In this document: piece after piece, positions 9,457 to 19,223 of the stretch
How positions within the stretch are numbered: position 1 is the first letter of the stretch
Layout: each line of letters starts with the position of its first letter
Assembly (NCBI RefSeq): GCF_002806945.1
Contig: NZ_NIHC01000010.1
Span: 1 to 64,000 of the forward strand
From: Marinobacter salexigens
Lineage (GTDB): Bacteria; Pseudomonadota; Gammaproteobacteria; Pseudomonadales; Oleiphilaceae
DNA: 64,000 nt
Direction of reading: 5' to 3'
Notes under the pieces: model-generated
Seen by the model: the letters and a program-made list of their open reading frames with translations, nothing else
Told to the model about the DNA's origin: nothing
The model's database searches: none
Position numbers and translations under genes: made by a program

Positions 9457-10779
9457 ATGGCGAAGAACGCATCATTGCCTGCGGGCGCGGGGAAAGGACT
9501 GGCCGAGCTTAAGTCACGGCTTTGGTTCGTCTTCCTGGCATTATTGGTGTACCGGATTGGTGCACACATTCCGGTGCCAGGAATTAACCCTGACCGTTTG
9601 GCGGCATTGTTTGAGCAGAATCAGGGCACAATTCTGAGTATGTTCAACATGTTTTCAGGTGGTGCGCTCGAGCGCATGAGTATCTTCGCTCTCGGTATCA
9701 TGCCGTATATCTCTGCCTCTATTATCATGCAGCTCATGACTGCGGTCAGCCCGCAGCTTGAGCAGCTGAAAAAAGAAGGTGAGGCTGGGCGTCGAAAGAT
9801 AAGCCAGTATACGCGGTACGGTACGGTTCTCCTGGCTCTGGTTCAGGGTTTTGGTATTTCTGTTGGTTTGGCCTCTCAAGGCGTCACCTTTAATGACAGT
9901 TTCAGCTTTCACTTTGTGGCGGTTGTTTCTTTCGTGAGTGGTGCTGTCTTCATGATGTGGTTGGGTGAGCAGATTACTGAGCGCGGTGTCGGTAACGGCA
10001 TCTCCCTGCTGATTTTTGCAGGCATTGTCGCCGGGCTTCCCGGTGCAATCGGCCAGACTCTGGAGCAGGCTCGTAACGGCGAAATGAGCCTGTTGGTGGT
10101 TCTGGGTATCGGTATCCTTGCTATTGCAGTAGTTGGCTTCGTAGTGTTTATGGAGCGTGGGCAGCGTCGTCTGACCATCAACTATGCCAAGCGACAGCAG
10201 GGGCGTCGTGTTTTTGCTCAGCAGTCCAGTCATTTGCCTTTGAAGGTAAACATGGCCGGGGTTATCCCGCCCATCTTTGCTTCATCCATTCTGCTTTTCC
10301 CGGCATCGTTGGGGCAGTGGTTTGGTCAGGGTGAAGGCATGGAATGGCTCAGTGATATTTCCCAGGCATTGGCGCCAAGCCAGCCGTTGTACATTATTCT
10401 GTTTGCAGCAGCGGTCGTTTTCTTCTGCTTCTTCTACACAGCTCTGATGTATAACCCGAAAGAAGTTGCGGATAACCTCAAGCGCTCTGGCGCGTTTATA
10501 CCGGGCATTCGTCCTGGCGATCAGACAGCTAAGTATATAGATGGTGTTCTGACTCGTTTGACCCTGTTCGGTGCAATGTACATTGCAGCAGTATCTCTGT
10601 TCCCTCAGTTTCTGATGGTTGCCGGGAATGTTCCGTTCTATTTGGGCGGCACCTCACTGCTGATTGTTGTAGTCGTGGTGATGGATTTCATGGCGCAGGT
10701 TCAGTCGCACCTGATGTCGCATCAGTATGAATCGCTGATGAAGAAGTCCAATCTCAAGGGCTATGGACGGAACGGTTAA
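9457..10779 (+). CDS. secY: Protein translocase subunit SecY
   Basis: The 440-residue integral membrane protein has about ten hydrophobic segments. Signature stretches include [20 protein letters not shown] (after TM1, plug region) and [20 protein letters not shown] (end). SecY is the channel of the SecYEG translocon in the inner membrane and receives preproteins from SecA or ribosomes. Its place between rplO and rpmJ at the end of the spc operon is conserved. Confidence 0.99.
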   Translation: MAKNASLPAGAGKGLAELKSRLWFVFLALLVYRIGAHIPVPGINPDRLAALFEQNQGTILSMFNMFSGGALERMSIFALGIMPYISASIIMQLMTAVSPQLEQLKKEGEAGRRKISQYTRYGTVLLALVQGFGISVGLASQGVTFNDSFSFHFVAVVSFVSGAVFMMWLGEQITERGVGNGISLLIFAGIVAGLPGAIGQTLEQARNGEMSLLVVLGIGILAIAVVGFVVFMERGQRRLTINYAKRQQGRRVFAQQSSHLPLKVNMAGVIPPIFASSILLFPASLGQWFGQGEGMEWLSDISQALAPSQPLYIILFAAAVVFFCFFYTALMYNPKEVADNLKRSGAFIPGIRPGDQTAKYIDGVLTRLTLFGAMYIAAVSLFPQFLMVAGNVPFYLGGTSLLIVVVVVMDFMAQVQSHLMSHQYESLMKKSNLKGYGRNG

Positions 10780-10809
10780 TACCGTTCCCCTTGAAAACTG
10801 GAGTCGACA

Positions 10810-10923
10810 ATGAAAGTACGCGCTTCGGTAAAGAAAATTTGCCGTAACTGCAAAGTAATTCGTCGCAATGGCTCAGTAAGAGTCATTTGCTCGGAGCCTC
10901 GCCACAAGCAGCGTCAGGGCTGA
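10810..10923 (+). CDS. rpmJ: 50S ribosomal protein L36, zinc-binding form
   Basis: This very short gene encodes 37 residues, [20 protein letters not shown] onward, ending in HKQRQG. Cys11, Cys14, Cys27 and His32 form the zinc site, so this is the C+ version. L36 stabilises 23S rRNA near the L7/L12 stalk base. It closes the spc operon, 30 nt after secY; the alpha operon promoter lies downstream. Confidence 0.97.
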   Translation: MKVRASVKKICRNCKVIRRNGSVRVICSEPRHKQRQG

Positions 10924-10973
10924 TTCCCTCGGGAAGCATCCTGGCTAGCGAAAGAGGTTCGCAATGATGGCGC

Positions 10974-11003
10974 TTGACTCGATGCCGGGTCAGGCGCTAT
11001 TAT
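10974..11003 (+). promoter_or_regulatory. sigma70-type promoter of the alpha operon
   Basis: TTGACT (10974-10979) and TATTAT (10998-11003) are separated by 18 bp. The start of transcription would be near 11010, giving a leader of about 57 nt before rpsM. In E. coli the alpha operon promoter is in the same rpmJ-rpsM gap and S4 represses translation by binding the leader. A short stem, CTGTG (11018) / CACAG (11035), is present here, but an S4 pseudoknot was not resolved. Confidence 0.75.
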
Positions 11004-11066
11004 TTCGCGCCCCATTTCTGTGGCGGAAAATTCACACAGCAAAGCTTTGAACGCGGAGTAATTTGG

Positions 11067-11423
11067 ATGGCACGTATAGCCGGTGTCAATATACCCGATC
11101 ACAAACATGCTGTTATCTCGCTGACCTACATCTTTGGTGTTGGCAAGACAACAGCCCAGAAGCTTTGCGATGCAACCGGCGTTAAGCCGGACGTCAAGGT
11201 CAAAGACCTGTCTGACGATGAGCTTGAGTCACTTCGTACCGAAGTGGGTAAAGTTGTCGTTGAGGGCGATCTGCGTCGTGAAGTACAGATGAACATTAAG
11301 CGTTTGAAGGATCTCGGATGTCACCGTGGTCTGCGCCATCGTCACGGGCTTCCTGTCCGCGGCCAGCGCACAAAGACCAACGCACGCACCCGTAAAGGTC
11401 CACGCAAACCTATTCGTAAGTAA
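11067..11423 (+). CDS. rpsM: 30S ribosomal protein S13
   Basis: From the ATG at 11067 the product is 118 residues ([20 protein letters not shown] onward), the E. coli length. GCGGAG lies upstream. The C-terminal [20 protein letters not shown] is the basic tail that contacts P-site tRNA. It is the first gene of the alpha operon, after its own promoter. Confidence 0.98.
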   Translation: MARIAGVNIPDHKHAVISLTYIFGVGKTTAQKLCDATGVKPDVKVKDLSDDELESLRTEVGKVVVEGDLRREVQMNIKRLKDLGCHRGLRHRHGLPVRGQRTKTNARTRKGPRKPIRK

Positions 11424-11436
11424 CAGGTAGGCAAAC

Positions 11437-11826
11437 ATGGCAAAGCCAGGTACACGTACCCGTAAAAAGGTGAAAAAGACCGTTGTTGATGGCGTCGCGC
11501 ACGTACACGCGTCCTTCAACAACACGATCGTGACCATTTCTGACCGTCAGGGCAACGTTCTGTCCTGGGCCACCTCTGGTGGGTCCGGTTTTCGTGGGTC
11601 ACGTAAGAGCACACCTTTTGCTGCGCAGGTAGCAGCTGAAAGAGCCGGTAACGCGGCTGCTGAATACGGCCTTAAAAACCTGGACGTAGAGGTTAAGGGT
11701 CCCGGGCCAGGACGTGAGTCTGCAGTTCGTGCGTTGAATTCGTGCGGCTACAAGATCACTAACATCACAGATGTGACGCCGATTCCCCATAACGGCTGTC
11801 GTCCGCCCAAAAAGCGCCGCGTCTAA
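11437..11826 (+). CDS. rpsK: 30S ribosomal protein S11
   Basis: The 129-residue product ends in [18 protein letters not shown], the invariant S11 C terminus. It contains [18 protein letters not shown] near the N terminus. S11 lies on the platform near the mRNA exit, interacting with S18 and S6. It is in the alpha operon, 13 nt after rpsM. Confidence 0.99.
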   Translation: MAKPGTRTRKKVKKTVVDGVAHVHASFNNTIVTISDRQGNVLSWATSGGSGFRGSRKSTPFAAQVAAERAGNAAAEYGLKNLDVEVKGPGPGRESAVRALNSCGYKITNITDVTPIPHNGCRPPKKRRV

Positions 11827-11844
11827 CACAGGAGACAGTGAATT

Positions 11845-12465
11845 ATGGCTCGTTATATAGGCCCGAAGTGCAAGCTGTCTCGTCGTGAAGGGACAGACCT
11901 TTTTCTCAAGAGCGGTGTTCGCGCGCTGGATTCCAAGTGCAACATCGAGACTCCGCCGGGTATGCACGGCGCGCGTCGCAGTCGTCTGTCTGAGTACGGC
12001 GTGCAGCTTCGAGAGAAACAGAAAGTTCGTCGTATCTATGGCGTTCTCGAAAAGCAATTCCGCAACTATTATAAAGAGGCGGCTCGCCTGAAGGGCGCAA
12101 CAGGTGAAAACCTGCTGCAACTTCTTGAGACTCGTCTTGATAACGTTGCATACCGCATGGGCTTTGGTTCGACCCGTGCAGAATCCCGTCAGCTCGTCTC
12201 TCACAAGGCGATCCTGGTTAACGACAAGGTAGTGAATATTCCTTCCTACAAGGTCAAGCCTGGTGATGTTGTGAGTGTGCGTGAAAAAGCCAGAAACCAG
12301 CTGCGTGTTAAAGGCGCTCTGGAACTGTCTGCAAGCCGTGCACCGGTGAGCTGGGTAGAGGTCGACGCCAACAAGATGTCCGGCGTTTACAAGTCAGTAC
12401 CTGAGCGTACTGAGTTGCCGGCCGACATCAACGAGAACCTCATCGTCGAGCTTTACTCCAAGTAA
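11845..12465 (+). CDS. rpsD: 30S ribosomal protein S4
   Basis: The 206-residue product starts [20 protein letters not shown] and contains an S4 RNA-binding domain ([20 protein letters not shown]). S4 starts 30S body assembly, takes part in decoding fidelity and represses the alpha operon in E. coli. CAGGAGA lies before the ATG. Length equals that of E. coli S4. Confidence 0.99.
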   Translation: MARYIGPKCKLSRREGTDLFLKSGVRALDSKCNIETPPGMHGARRSRLSEYGVQLREKQKVRRIYGVLEKQFRNYYKEAARLKGATGENLLQLLETRLDNVAYRMGFGSTRAESRQLVSHKAILVNDKVVNIPSYKVKPGDVVSVREKARNQLRVKGALELSASRAPVSWVEVDANKMSGVYKSVPERTELPADINENLIVELYSK

Positions 12466-12500
12466 AGCCTGATAAGCAACGATAGTAGATAGGGGCGTCT

Positions 12501-13505
12501 ATGCAGCGTTCAGTACAAGAGTTATTGACACCTCGTACCATTGACGTGAAAGAATCGAGTGCCATGCGCGCCAAAGTCACGCTGGAGCCTCTGGAAAGAG
12601 GGTTTGGCCACACTTTGGGTAGCGCACTGCGTCGCATTCTCTTGTCTTCGATGCCGGGCTGCGCTGTTACTGAAGCGCAGATTGACGGTGTCTTGCACGA
12701 GTACAGCGCGATTGAAGGTGTCCAGGAAGACGTTATTGAGATTCTGCTGAATCTCAAAGGCGTTGCCGTCAAGATGAATGGTCGGGACGACACTGAGCTT
12801 ACGCTCAGCAAAAAAGGCCCGGGCGTTGTTACAGCCGGTGATATCAAGCTGGATCATGACGTCGAGATTTCCAACCCGGATCATGTGATCTGTCACCTGA
12901 GTGAAAAGGGTGAAGTGAACATGCGTCTGCGTGTTGCGCGTGGTCGCGGCTATGAGCCGGCAGATCAGCGTGGTCTCGAGGAAGATGAAACCCGCGCCAT
13001 CGGCCGACTGCAATTGGACGCAACCTTCAGTCCGGTTCGCCGTGTAGCCTACTCCGTGGAAAGTGCACGGGTAGAGCAGCGTACCGATCTGGACAAGCTG
13101 GTTATTGATTTGGAGACGAACGGCACGATTGATCCGGAAGAAGCGATTCGCCGGGCAGCCACCATTCTCCAGCAGCAACTGGCAGTATTTGTCGATTTTG
13201 ATCACGAAAAAGAGCCTGAGCGCGTTGAGGAAGAGGAAGAAATTGATCCTATTCTGCTGCGTCCGGTGGATGATCTGGAATTGACGGTGCGTTCGGCTAA
13301 CTGCTTGAAGGCTGAAAATATTTACTACATCGGTGATCTGATCCAGCGCACAGAAGTTGAGCTGTTGAAGACGCCTAACCTTGGTAAGAAGTCGCTAACC
13401 GAGATTAAGGACGTTCTGGCGTCCCGTGGTTTGTCTCTGGGCATGCGTCTTGATAACTGGCCACCGGCTAGCCTTCGTGGCGACGACCGGGTTCTGGGCG
13501 GTTGA
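12501..13505 (+). CDS. rpoA: DNA-directed RNA polymerase subunit alpha
   Basis: The 334-residue protein has the N-terminal assembly domain ([20 protein letters not shown], residues about 33-52), an acidic linker around 235-250, and the C-terminal domain ([20 protein letters not shown]) that contacts UP elements and activators. Alpha dimerises and nucleates core RNA polymerase. It lies between rpsD and rplQ in the alpha operon, as in E. coli (329 residues there). Confidence 0.99.
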   Translation: MQRSVQELLTPRTIDVKESSAMRAKVTLEPLERGFGHTLGSALRRILLSSMPGCAVTEAQIDGVLHEYSAIEGVQEDVIEILLNLKGVAVKMNGRDDTELTLSKKGPGVVTAGDIKLDHDVEISNPDHVICHLSEKGEVNMRLRVARGRGYEPADQRGLEEDETRAIGRLQLDATFSPVRRVAYSVESARVEQRTDLDKLVIDLETNGTIDPEEAIRRAATILQQQLAVFVDFDHEKEPERVEEEEEIDPILLRPVDDLELTVRSANCLKAENIYYIGDLIQRTEVELLKTPNLGKKSLTEIKDVLASRGLSLGMRLDNWPPASLRGDDRVLGG

Positions 13506-13538
13506 TTGCCGATTAGTTTAAGGTAAGGAATCAGAGCA

Positions 13539-13937
13539 ATGCGTCATCGTAAGAGTGGTCGTAAGTTCAGCAGGACCAGTGCGCATCGCAAGGCCATGTT
13601 TCGTAACATGACTGCGTCACTGGTTGGTCATGAGCTGATTAAAACAACGCTGCCGAAAGCCAAAGAGCTTCGTCGTGTAGCTGAGCCTTTGATCACGCTC
13701 GCCAAAAAAGATTCGGTAGCGAATCGTCGTCTGGCGTTTTCTCGCCTGCGCGACGACGCGGCGGTTGCCAAGCTGTTTGATGAGCTTGGCCCCCGTTACA
13801 ATGAGCGTCCGGGTGGTTACCTTCGCATTCTGAAGTGTGGCTTCCGCGCTGGCGACAATGCCCCTATGGCATTTGTTGAGCTGGTTGGGCGTCCGTTGGA
13901 CATCGAAGCAGAAGAAGTGGACGAAGGCGACGAGTAA
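13539..13937 (+). CDS. rplQ: 50S ribosomal protein L17
   Basis: The 132-residue product starts [20 protein letters not shown] and contains ETHE-region equivalents such as [21 protein letters not shown]17 lies near the tunnel exit. It ends with an acidic tail ([10 protein letters not shown]). It is the last gene of the alpha operon and is followed by a very strong hairpin at 13953-13994. Confidence 0.99.
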   Translation: MRHRKSGRKFSRTSAHRKAMFRNMTASLVGHELIKTTLPKAKELRRVAEPLITLAKKDSVANRRLAFSRLRDDAAVAKLFDELGPRYNERPGGYLRILKCGFRAGDNAPMAFVELVGRPLDIEAEEVDEGDE

Positions 13938-13952
13938 TATCGTTCCTTAGTC

Positions 13953-13994
13953 CACAAAAAAACCGGGTGCCGTAAGGTTCCCGGTTTTTTTGTG
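13953..13994. terminator. Bidirectional terminator between rplQ and uvrA
   Basis: A perfect 15-bp stem pairs 13953-13967 with 13980-13994 around a 12-nt loop. The arms contain seven A and seven T residues outside a CCGGG core, so the hairpin has a T tract in both directions. It lies between convergent rplQ and uvrA and can end both transcripts. Confidence 0.93.
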
Positions 13995-14038
13995 TCTAAA
14001 ATTTGATGGTTTATTCGGTAATTGCTGCTTAGGGGGCT

Positions 14039-14131
14039 GGCCCGGGGTGGCGGGTGCATTTTCTTTGGAAAAATAACTCGCTGCGCTCAGACATCTTTTT
14101 CCGGCAGAAAATGCACCCGCCACCCCGGGCC
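14039..14131. repeat. Long-hairpin intergenic repeat (REP/REPIN- or MITE-like)
   Basis: A perfect 26-bp inverted repeat (14039-14064 and 14106-14131) encloses 41 nt. After a small internal loop a second stem GGAAAAA/TTTTTCC (14067-14073 and 14096-14102) continues, and the apex holds ACTCGCTGCGCTCAGAC. The outer arms are very GC-rich (CCCGGGGTGGCGGGTGCA). It has no coding potential and sits between a terminator and the uvrA stop. The shape suggests a dispersed palindromic element, but no second copy is in this window. Confidence 0.7.
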
Positions 14132-14145
14132 GAACATGCTTTGAG

Positions 14146-16989
14146 TTAGTTTGCTTTTGGTCCCAGCATTGGTTTCAGGTAGCGGCCGGTATGGGAAGCT
14201 GGGTTTTGTGCAACTTCTTCAGGCGTACCTTCAGCAATAATCTGACCGCCGCCGGAACCGCCTTCCGGGCCCAGGTCGATTATCCAGTCCGCCGTTTTGA
14301 TTACGTCCAGATTGTGCTCGATAACCACAATGGTGTTGCCGTGGTCTCTCAGGCGTTCCAGTACGTTCAGTAATTGCTGAATGTCGTAGAAGTGCAAACC
14401 TGTAGTTGGCTCGTCGAGTATGTACAGGGTTTTGCCTGTGTCGCGTTTTGAGAGCTCTTTGGCGAGCTTTACGCGCTGGGCTTCACCGCCAGAGAGGGTG
14501 ACTGCACTTTGTCCAAGGCGGATGTAGGAGAGGCCTACATCGATGAGGGTTTGCAGTTTTCTGGCGAGGAAGGGAACGGCATCGAAAAACTCCCGGCCTT
14601 CTTCTACGGTCATGCTCAACACTTCGTTGATGTTTTTTCCTTTGTAGCGCACCTCGAGGGTTTCCCGGTTGTAGCGTTTGGCTTTGCATACATCGCATGG
14701 AACGTATACGTCCGGGAGGAAGTGCATTTCTACCTTGATCATGCCGTCGCCCTGGCAGGCTTCGCAACGTCCGCCTTTAACGTTGAACGAGAAGCGCCCC
14801 GGTTTGTATCCCCGCGAACGGGCTTCCTGGGTTCCGGCGAAGAGTTCGCGGATTGGGGTGAACAGGCCGGTGTAGGTGGCGGGGTTGGAGCGAGGTGTTC
14901 TTCCAATCGGGCTTTGATCTATGTCGATCACTTTGTCCAGCTGGTCGAGACCTGTGATACCCCTGTACGTCGCAGCGCTCAGGCTAGTGGCTTTGTTGAG
15001 TTTGGCCGCTGCAACGGGGTACAGGGTGCTGTTTATCAGGGTGGATTTGCCGGAGCCAGATACGCCGGTTATGCAAGTCATTATGCCCAGGGGCAGGTTC
15101 AGGGTGACATCCTGCAGATTGTTCCCGGTTGCGCCGGTCAGTGTCAGGATTTCGCCAATGCCTTTATTTCGGATTTCGGGGACGGCTATTTCCTTGGTGC
15201 CACTGAGATATTGGCCTGTCAGTGAGTCGGGGTTTTCCAGGATCTCGGCAGGCGTGCCTTGGGCAATGATCTGGCCGCCGTGGACGCCGGCGCCCGGCCC
15301 GATATCAATAACATGATCGGCTGCCCGAATGGCGTCCTCGTCATGCTCTACAACGATCACGGTGTTACCCAGGTCGCGCAGATGGGTGAGAGTGCTCAGC
15401 AGGCGGTCATTGTCCCGCTGGTGCAGGCCGATCGAAGGTTCATCCAGAATGTACATAACGCCTACCAAGCCCGCGCCTATCTGGCTGGCGAGCCTTATTC
15501 GTTGCGCTTCACCGCCAGACAGGGTGTCGGCGCTGCGCTCAAGGGTCAGGTATTCCAGACCCACATTCACCAGAAATTGCAGTCTCTGCCGAATTTCCTT
15601 AGTGATTTTTTCTGCAATCTCGCCCCGTCTGCCGGGCAAGGACAGTGCGTCAAAGTAGGAGTAGGCCTCGCCAATTGGCAGGCGAGTTATGTCCGGAAGG
15701 TTGCGCTCTTCAATGAACACATGGCGGGCACTGCGTCTAAGCCGGGAGCCATGGCATTCTTTGCAAGGCGCAGTACTTAGGTTGCGGGACAGCTCTTCGC
15801 GCACGCTCTGGGAGTCTGTTTCCCGGTACCGGCGCTCAAGGTTCGGGATAATACCTTCGAAGGGGTGTGCCCTTTCCATGATATGGCCGCGTGAGTTTAC
15901 GTAGCGAAACGGTATGTCGTCGCTGCCTGATCCAAATAGAAGCATGGTTCGGAATTTTTCAGGGAGCTCCTCCCAGGGTGTCTCCAGGTCTATGTTGTAG
16001 TGCTCGGCGATGCTGCCCAGCATCTGGAAGTAATACACTGCCCGCCGATCCCAGCCCTTTATGGCACCGGCTGCGAGTGTTGCTTCAGGGTGCTGGACGA
16101 TTTTCTCACTATCAAAGAACTGTTTTACCCCCAGGCCGTCGCAGGTCGGGCATGCGCCAGCCGGGTTGTTGAAGGAAAACAGTTTTGGTTCCAATTCGCT
16201 GAGAGCGTAGCCACATTGTGTACAGGCGTATTTAGCAGAAAAGGTCGTTTCTTCGCCCTCACAACCCGCTTCTGCGTCCATAGGTGCAATTAGCGCAATG
16301 CCGTCAGCAAGCCCCAGTGCCGTTTCAAAGCTTTCAGCCAGGCGCTGCTCCTGGCCGGGCTTTACCTTGAAGCGGTCCACAACCACATCTATCTGATGTT
16401 TGCGCTTTTTATCGAGTGCTGGAACGTCGTCAATATCATAGACCGTTCCGTCTATCCGCAAACGTATAAAACCTTGGCTGCGCATGGTTTCTACAACTTG
16501 CAGGTGTTCCCCTTTGCGGTCACGAATCACCGGAGCAAGGATCATCAGTTTGCTGTCTTCAGGCATCGCCAGCACCTGATCCACCATTTGGCTGACGGTC
16601 TGCGCTTCAAGTGGTTGACCGTGCTCCGGGCACCGAGGCTCACCAGCGCGTGCAAACATCAATCTGAGGTAGTCGTAGATCTCAGTGATGGTGCCAACGG
16701 TTGAGCGCGGGTTGTGAGAGGTGGACTTTTGCTCAATCGAAATGGCAGGGGAGAGCCCTTCGATGTGATCCACATCGGGCTTCTCCATCATAGAGAGGAA
16801 CTGGCGGGCGTAGGTGGATAAGGATTCCACATAGCGCCGCTGACCTTCTGCATAAAGCGTATCGAATGCCAAGGATGATTTACCTGAGCCGGATAGACCC
16901 GTTATAACGATCAGTTTGTCCCTTGGGATATCCAGGTCGATGTTTTTCAGGTTGTGGGTACGTGCCCCCTTGATCTGGATATGATCCAT
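14146..16989 (-). CDS. uvrA: Excinuclease ABC subunit A
   Basis: The 947-residue protein is the damage-sensing ATPase of nucleotide excision repair. Two ABC modules are visible: Walker [16 protein letters not shown] and [11 protein letters not shown], and two LSGGEAQR signatures. Two zinc modules (CTQCGY...CPTC and CEACQGD...CDVC) are intact. The start at 16989 ([20 protein letters not shown]) matches the family (940 in E. coli) and has GAGGTGT upstream; a 58-codon in-frame extension into the promoter is rejected. No CTGT-N8-ACAG LexA box was found upstream. It is divergent from the yajR-like gene. Confidence 0.98.
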   Translation of the reverse strand: MDHIQIKGARTHNLKNIDLDIPRDKLIVITGLSGSGKSSLAFDTLYAEGQRRYVESLSTYARQFLSMMEKPDVDHIEGLSPAISIEQKSTSHNPRSTVGTITEIYDYLRLMFARAGEPRCPEHGQPLEAQTVSQMVDQVLAMPEDSKLMILAPVIRDRKGEHLQVVETMRSQGFIRLRIDGTVYDIDDVPALDKKRKHQIDVVVDRFKVKPGQEQRLAESFETALGLADGIALIAPMDAEAGCEGEETTFSAKYACTQCGYALSELEPKLFSFNNPAGACPTCDGLGVKQFFDSEKIVQHPEATLAAGAIKGWDRRAVYYFQMLGSIAEHYNIDLETPWEELPEKFRTMLLFGSGSDDIPFRYVNSRGHIMERAHPFEGIIPNLERRYRETDSQSVREELSRNLSTAPCKECHGSRLRRSARHVFIEERNLPDITRLPIGEAYSYFDALSLPGRRGEIAEKITKEIRQRLQFLVNVGLEYLTLERSADTLSGGEAQRIRLASQIGAGLVGVMYILDEPSIGLHQRDNDRLLSTLTHLRDLGNTVIVVEHDEDAIRAADHVIDIGPGAGVHGGQIIAQGTPAEILENPDSLTGQYLSGTKEIAVPEIRNKGIGEILTLTGATGNNLQDVTLNLPLGIMTCITGVSGSGKSTLINSTLYPVAAAKLNKATSLSAATYRGITGLDQLDKVIDIDQSPIGRTPRSNPATYTGLFTPIRELFAGTQEARSRGYKPGRFSFNVKGGRCEACQGDGMIKVEMHFLPDVYVPCDVCKAKRYNRETLEVRYKGKNINEVLSMTVEEGREFFDAVPFLARKLQTLIDVGLSYIRLGQSAVTLSGGEAQRVKLAKELSKRDTGKTLYILDEPTTGLHFYDIQQLLNVLERLRDHGNTIVVIEHNLDVIKTADWIIDLGPEGGSGGGQIIAEGTPEEVAQNPASHTGRYLKPMLGPKAN

Positions 16990-17016
16990 AACACCTCGCG
17001 TAGAGAAAAAACGGGA

Positions 17017-17022
17017 ATTATA
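17017..17022 (-). promoter_or_regulatory. Possible -10 element of uvrA
   Basis: A perfect TATAAT on the minus strand lies 27 nt upstream of the uvrA ATG. No good -35 is found at 16-18 bp spacing (best TTCGCC), so an activator or a weak promoter is possible. This rests on the -10 hexamer alone. Confidence 0.4.
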
Positions 17023-17178
17023 CCGTGTTACGCCGGCTTCGGCGAAGGTGCCGATAACAGCGCCGATAAACCAGCGGCTGTGCCTCGTGGCAGAAGCTTC
17101 TGTTACAATGCGCCGCCTGTTAAAAATATGCTTATTCGCAAAGCCACCCAAGCAAGCCTTCAAGAGGAGCCCACTACC

Positions 17179-18549
17179 GTGAATTCGCTGGAAAAACGCT
17201 CCGTATTTGCGCTGGCGTCTGTGTATGCCATACGCATGCTCGGATTGTTCATGATCATGCCAGTGTTCATGTTGCTGGGTGAGGGCCTCGAGGGCGCAAC
17301 GCCGGCATTGCTCGGCTTTGCCATTGGCGCTTACGGACTGAGCCAGGCATTGCTGCAGATACCTTTTGGCCTGCTTTCCGACCGCGTTGGCCGCAAACGC
17401 ATGATTTATATCGGCCTGATTCTGTTTGCAGCAGGCAGTATATTGGCCGGCTCAGCCGATTCAATATACGTTGTTATTGCCGGTCGGATCCTTCAGGGTG
17501 CAGGGGCTATTGCCAGCGTGCTGATGGCGCTGCTTAGTGACCTTACACGGGAGGAGCAGCGAACGAAGGCCATGGCAACGGTGGGTATCTCAATCGGGCT
17601 TTCTTTCTCTGTCTCTCTGGTGCTCGGGCCCTTGGTAGGTTCAGCTTGGGGGCTGTCGGGGATTTTTTACGCGACCGCTGTTCTGGCTATGGTTGCCTTG
17701 ATCATCGTAAGCCGTGTAGTGCCTAGCCCCCATCAACATAAAGTCAGTGCCGATACTCATCCTGCCAAAGCCATGCTCGGCCGGGTGCTGTCTGATAAGC
17801 GTCTATTGCGGCTGGATTTTGGTATTTTTGCTCTGCACCTGGTGCTGACGTCGCTGTTTTTGGTGTTTCCTTCTGTGCTGCAGAATCAGCTTGGGCTGGC
17901 CAGCGCTTCCCATTGGTGGTTTTACCTGAGTGTGATGATTACCTCATTTTTTGCCATGGTGCCCTTTATCATTATTGGTGAAAAAAAACGCGTGATGAAG
18001 CCAGTACTCTGCGGTGCTATTGCTCTGCTGGCCTTGGCGACGGCGGGGCTTTCGGGCGTTTCAAGCAGTCTTGTGCTGGCTTGGGTTGTGATGTTTTTCT
18101 TTTTTATGGCATTTAACCTTCTGGAAGCCAGCCTGCCGTCGCTGATTAGCAAAGAGGCTCCGGCGGCGAGCAAGGGCACGGCCATGGGCGTGTATTCCAC
18201 CTCCCAGTTTATGGGGGCTTTTCTTGGTGGTGCCTTTGGTGGTTACCTGCTGCAGAAGGTTGGAATCGACGGTGTAGTCTGGTTTATGGTGGCCGTTCTC
18301 GGGCTCTGGTTGTTGGTGGCTTTGACTATGCCAGCGCCAAGCCATAATTCAGGTTTCGTGGTACAGTTGCGTGAGTTGGCGAATGACCAGTACGACGATG
18401 TTGATGGCAGTCTGCGCCGCTTGCCGGGTGTGCAGGATGTGGTCATTGTTGAAAACGCTGCCACCGCCTATCTCAAGGTGGACCGACAGCACTTTGATGA
18501 GGCGTTACTTGCGGACTTTCCATTCGTCCGGCAGAGCAGCAATTCTTGA
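17179..18549 (+). CDS. yajR: YajR-like major facilitator transporter with C-terminal YAM-type domain
   Basis: The 456-residue product has 12 predicted membrane segments, the MFS motif [20 protein letters not shown] between TM2 and TM3, and a soluble tail of about 75 residues ([20 protein letters not shown] onward). Length, tail and many stretches ([18 protein letters not shown] region [33 protein letters not shown]) resemble E. coli YajR, a proton-driven drug efflux homologue of unknown substrate. The start is GTG at 17179 with AGAGGAG upstream; earlier in-frame starts run back into uvrA. It lies between uvrA and ssb, a context conserved in pseudomonads. Confidence 0.85.
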   Translation: MNSLEKRSVFALASVYAIRMLGLFMIMPVFMLLGEGLEGATPALLGFAIGAYGLSQALLQIPFGLLSDRVGRKRMIYIGLILFAAGSILAGSADSIYVVIAGRILQGAGAIASVLMALLSDLTREEQRTKAMATVGISIGLSFSVSLVLGPLVGSAWGLSGIFYATAVLAMVALIIVSRVVPSPHQHKVSADTHPAKAMLGRVLSDKRLLRLDFGIFALHLVLTSLFLVFPSVLQNQLGLASASHWWFYLSVMITSFFAMVPFIIIGEKKRVMKPVLCGAIALLALATAGLSGVSSSLVLAWVVMFFFFMAFNLLEASLPSLISKEAPAASKGTAMGVYSTSQFMGAFLGGAFGGYLLQKVGIDGVVWFMVAVLGLWLLVALTMPAPSHNSGFVVQLRELANDQYDDVDGSLRRLPGVQDVVIVENAATAYLKVDRQHFDEALLADFPFVRQSSNS

Positions 18550-18606
18550 AACCCGAAGGCCCGCAAGGAATGCGGGTGTCGCTGAAAACAGAATCAGGAG
18601 CAGAAC

Positions 18607-19155
18607 ATGGCAAGAGGCGTAAACAAAGTTATTCTTATCGGGAACCTCGGGCAGGATCCGGATACCCGTTACACTCCCAACGGCAATGCAGTGGTGAACC
18701 TGAGCCTTGCGACCGACGAGAGTTACAAGGATCGTCAAACTGGCCAGATGGTGCCGAAAACCGAATGGCACCGAATCGTTATGTTCGGAAAGATTGCCGA
18801 GATCGCTGGCCAGTACCTGCGTAAAGGCTCGAAAGTTTACATCGAAGGTAAGCTCCAGACTCGCAAATGGACGAACAAAGAAGGCCAGGATGTGTACACC
18901 ACTGAAGTGGTTGTTGATATCAACGGCCAGATGCAGATGCTGGATAGTCGTGGTGCTGACGGTGGTATGAACCAGGGTGCGCCTGCTGGCCGTCCTCAGC
19001 AACAGCAGGTACCTGCTGCGCAGCCTCAGAATAACCCGCAGCAGGGTGGTGGCTATAACCAAGGTTATAATCAGAGCCAAAACCAGAACCCGCCAGCACA
19101 GGGAAGCAGCATGCCTGAGCCGGTGGATGACTTTGATGACGACATTCCGTTCTAG
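18607..19155 (+). CDS. ssb: Single-stranded DNA-binding protein
   Basis: The 182-residue product has an N-terminal OB fold ([40 protein letters not shown]), a disordered Gln/Asn/Gly-rich linker (about 118-170) and the acidic tip DFDDDIPF that recruits RecQ, PriA, exonuclease I and other partners. It protects ssDNA during replication, repair and recombination. CAGGAGC precedes the ATG. A small hairpin (CCCGCA/TGCGGG, 18560-18576) lies in the 57-nt leader. A strong terminator follows. Confidence 0.98.
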   Translation: MARGVNKVILIGNLGQDPDTRYTPNGNAVVNLSLATDESYKDRQTGQMVPKTEWHRIVMFGKIAEIAGQYLRKGSKVYIEGKLQTRKWTNKEGQDVYTTEVVVDINGQMQMLDSRGADGGMNQGAPAGRPQQQQVPAAQPQNNPQQGGGYNQGYNQSQNQNPPAQGSSMPEPVDDFDDDIPF

Positions 19156-19181
19156 ATCTTAGCAAGTGTAATTTGTAATGA

Positions 19182-19209
19182 AAAAACGGCTGCTTCGGCG
19201 GCCGTTTTT
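19182..19209. terminator. Bidirectional terminator between ssb and ntrC
   Basis: A 12-bp stem (19182-19193 / 19198-19209, one G-U pair) is closed by a TTCG tetraloop, with AAAAA and TTTTT flanks. It lies between the convergent genes ssb and ntrC and can act in both directions. Confidence 0.93.
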
Positions 19210-19223
19210 GTCTTTTCGTAAAC

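Noticed and set aside
16990..17163. An N-terminal extension of uvrA by 58 codons
   Set aside because: The family starts at MDHIQIKGA; the extension covers the divergent promoter region, and GAGGTGT fits the internal ATG.
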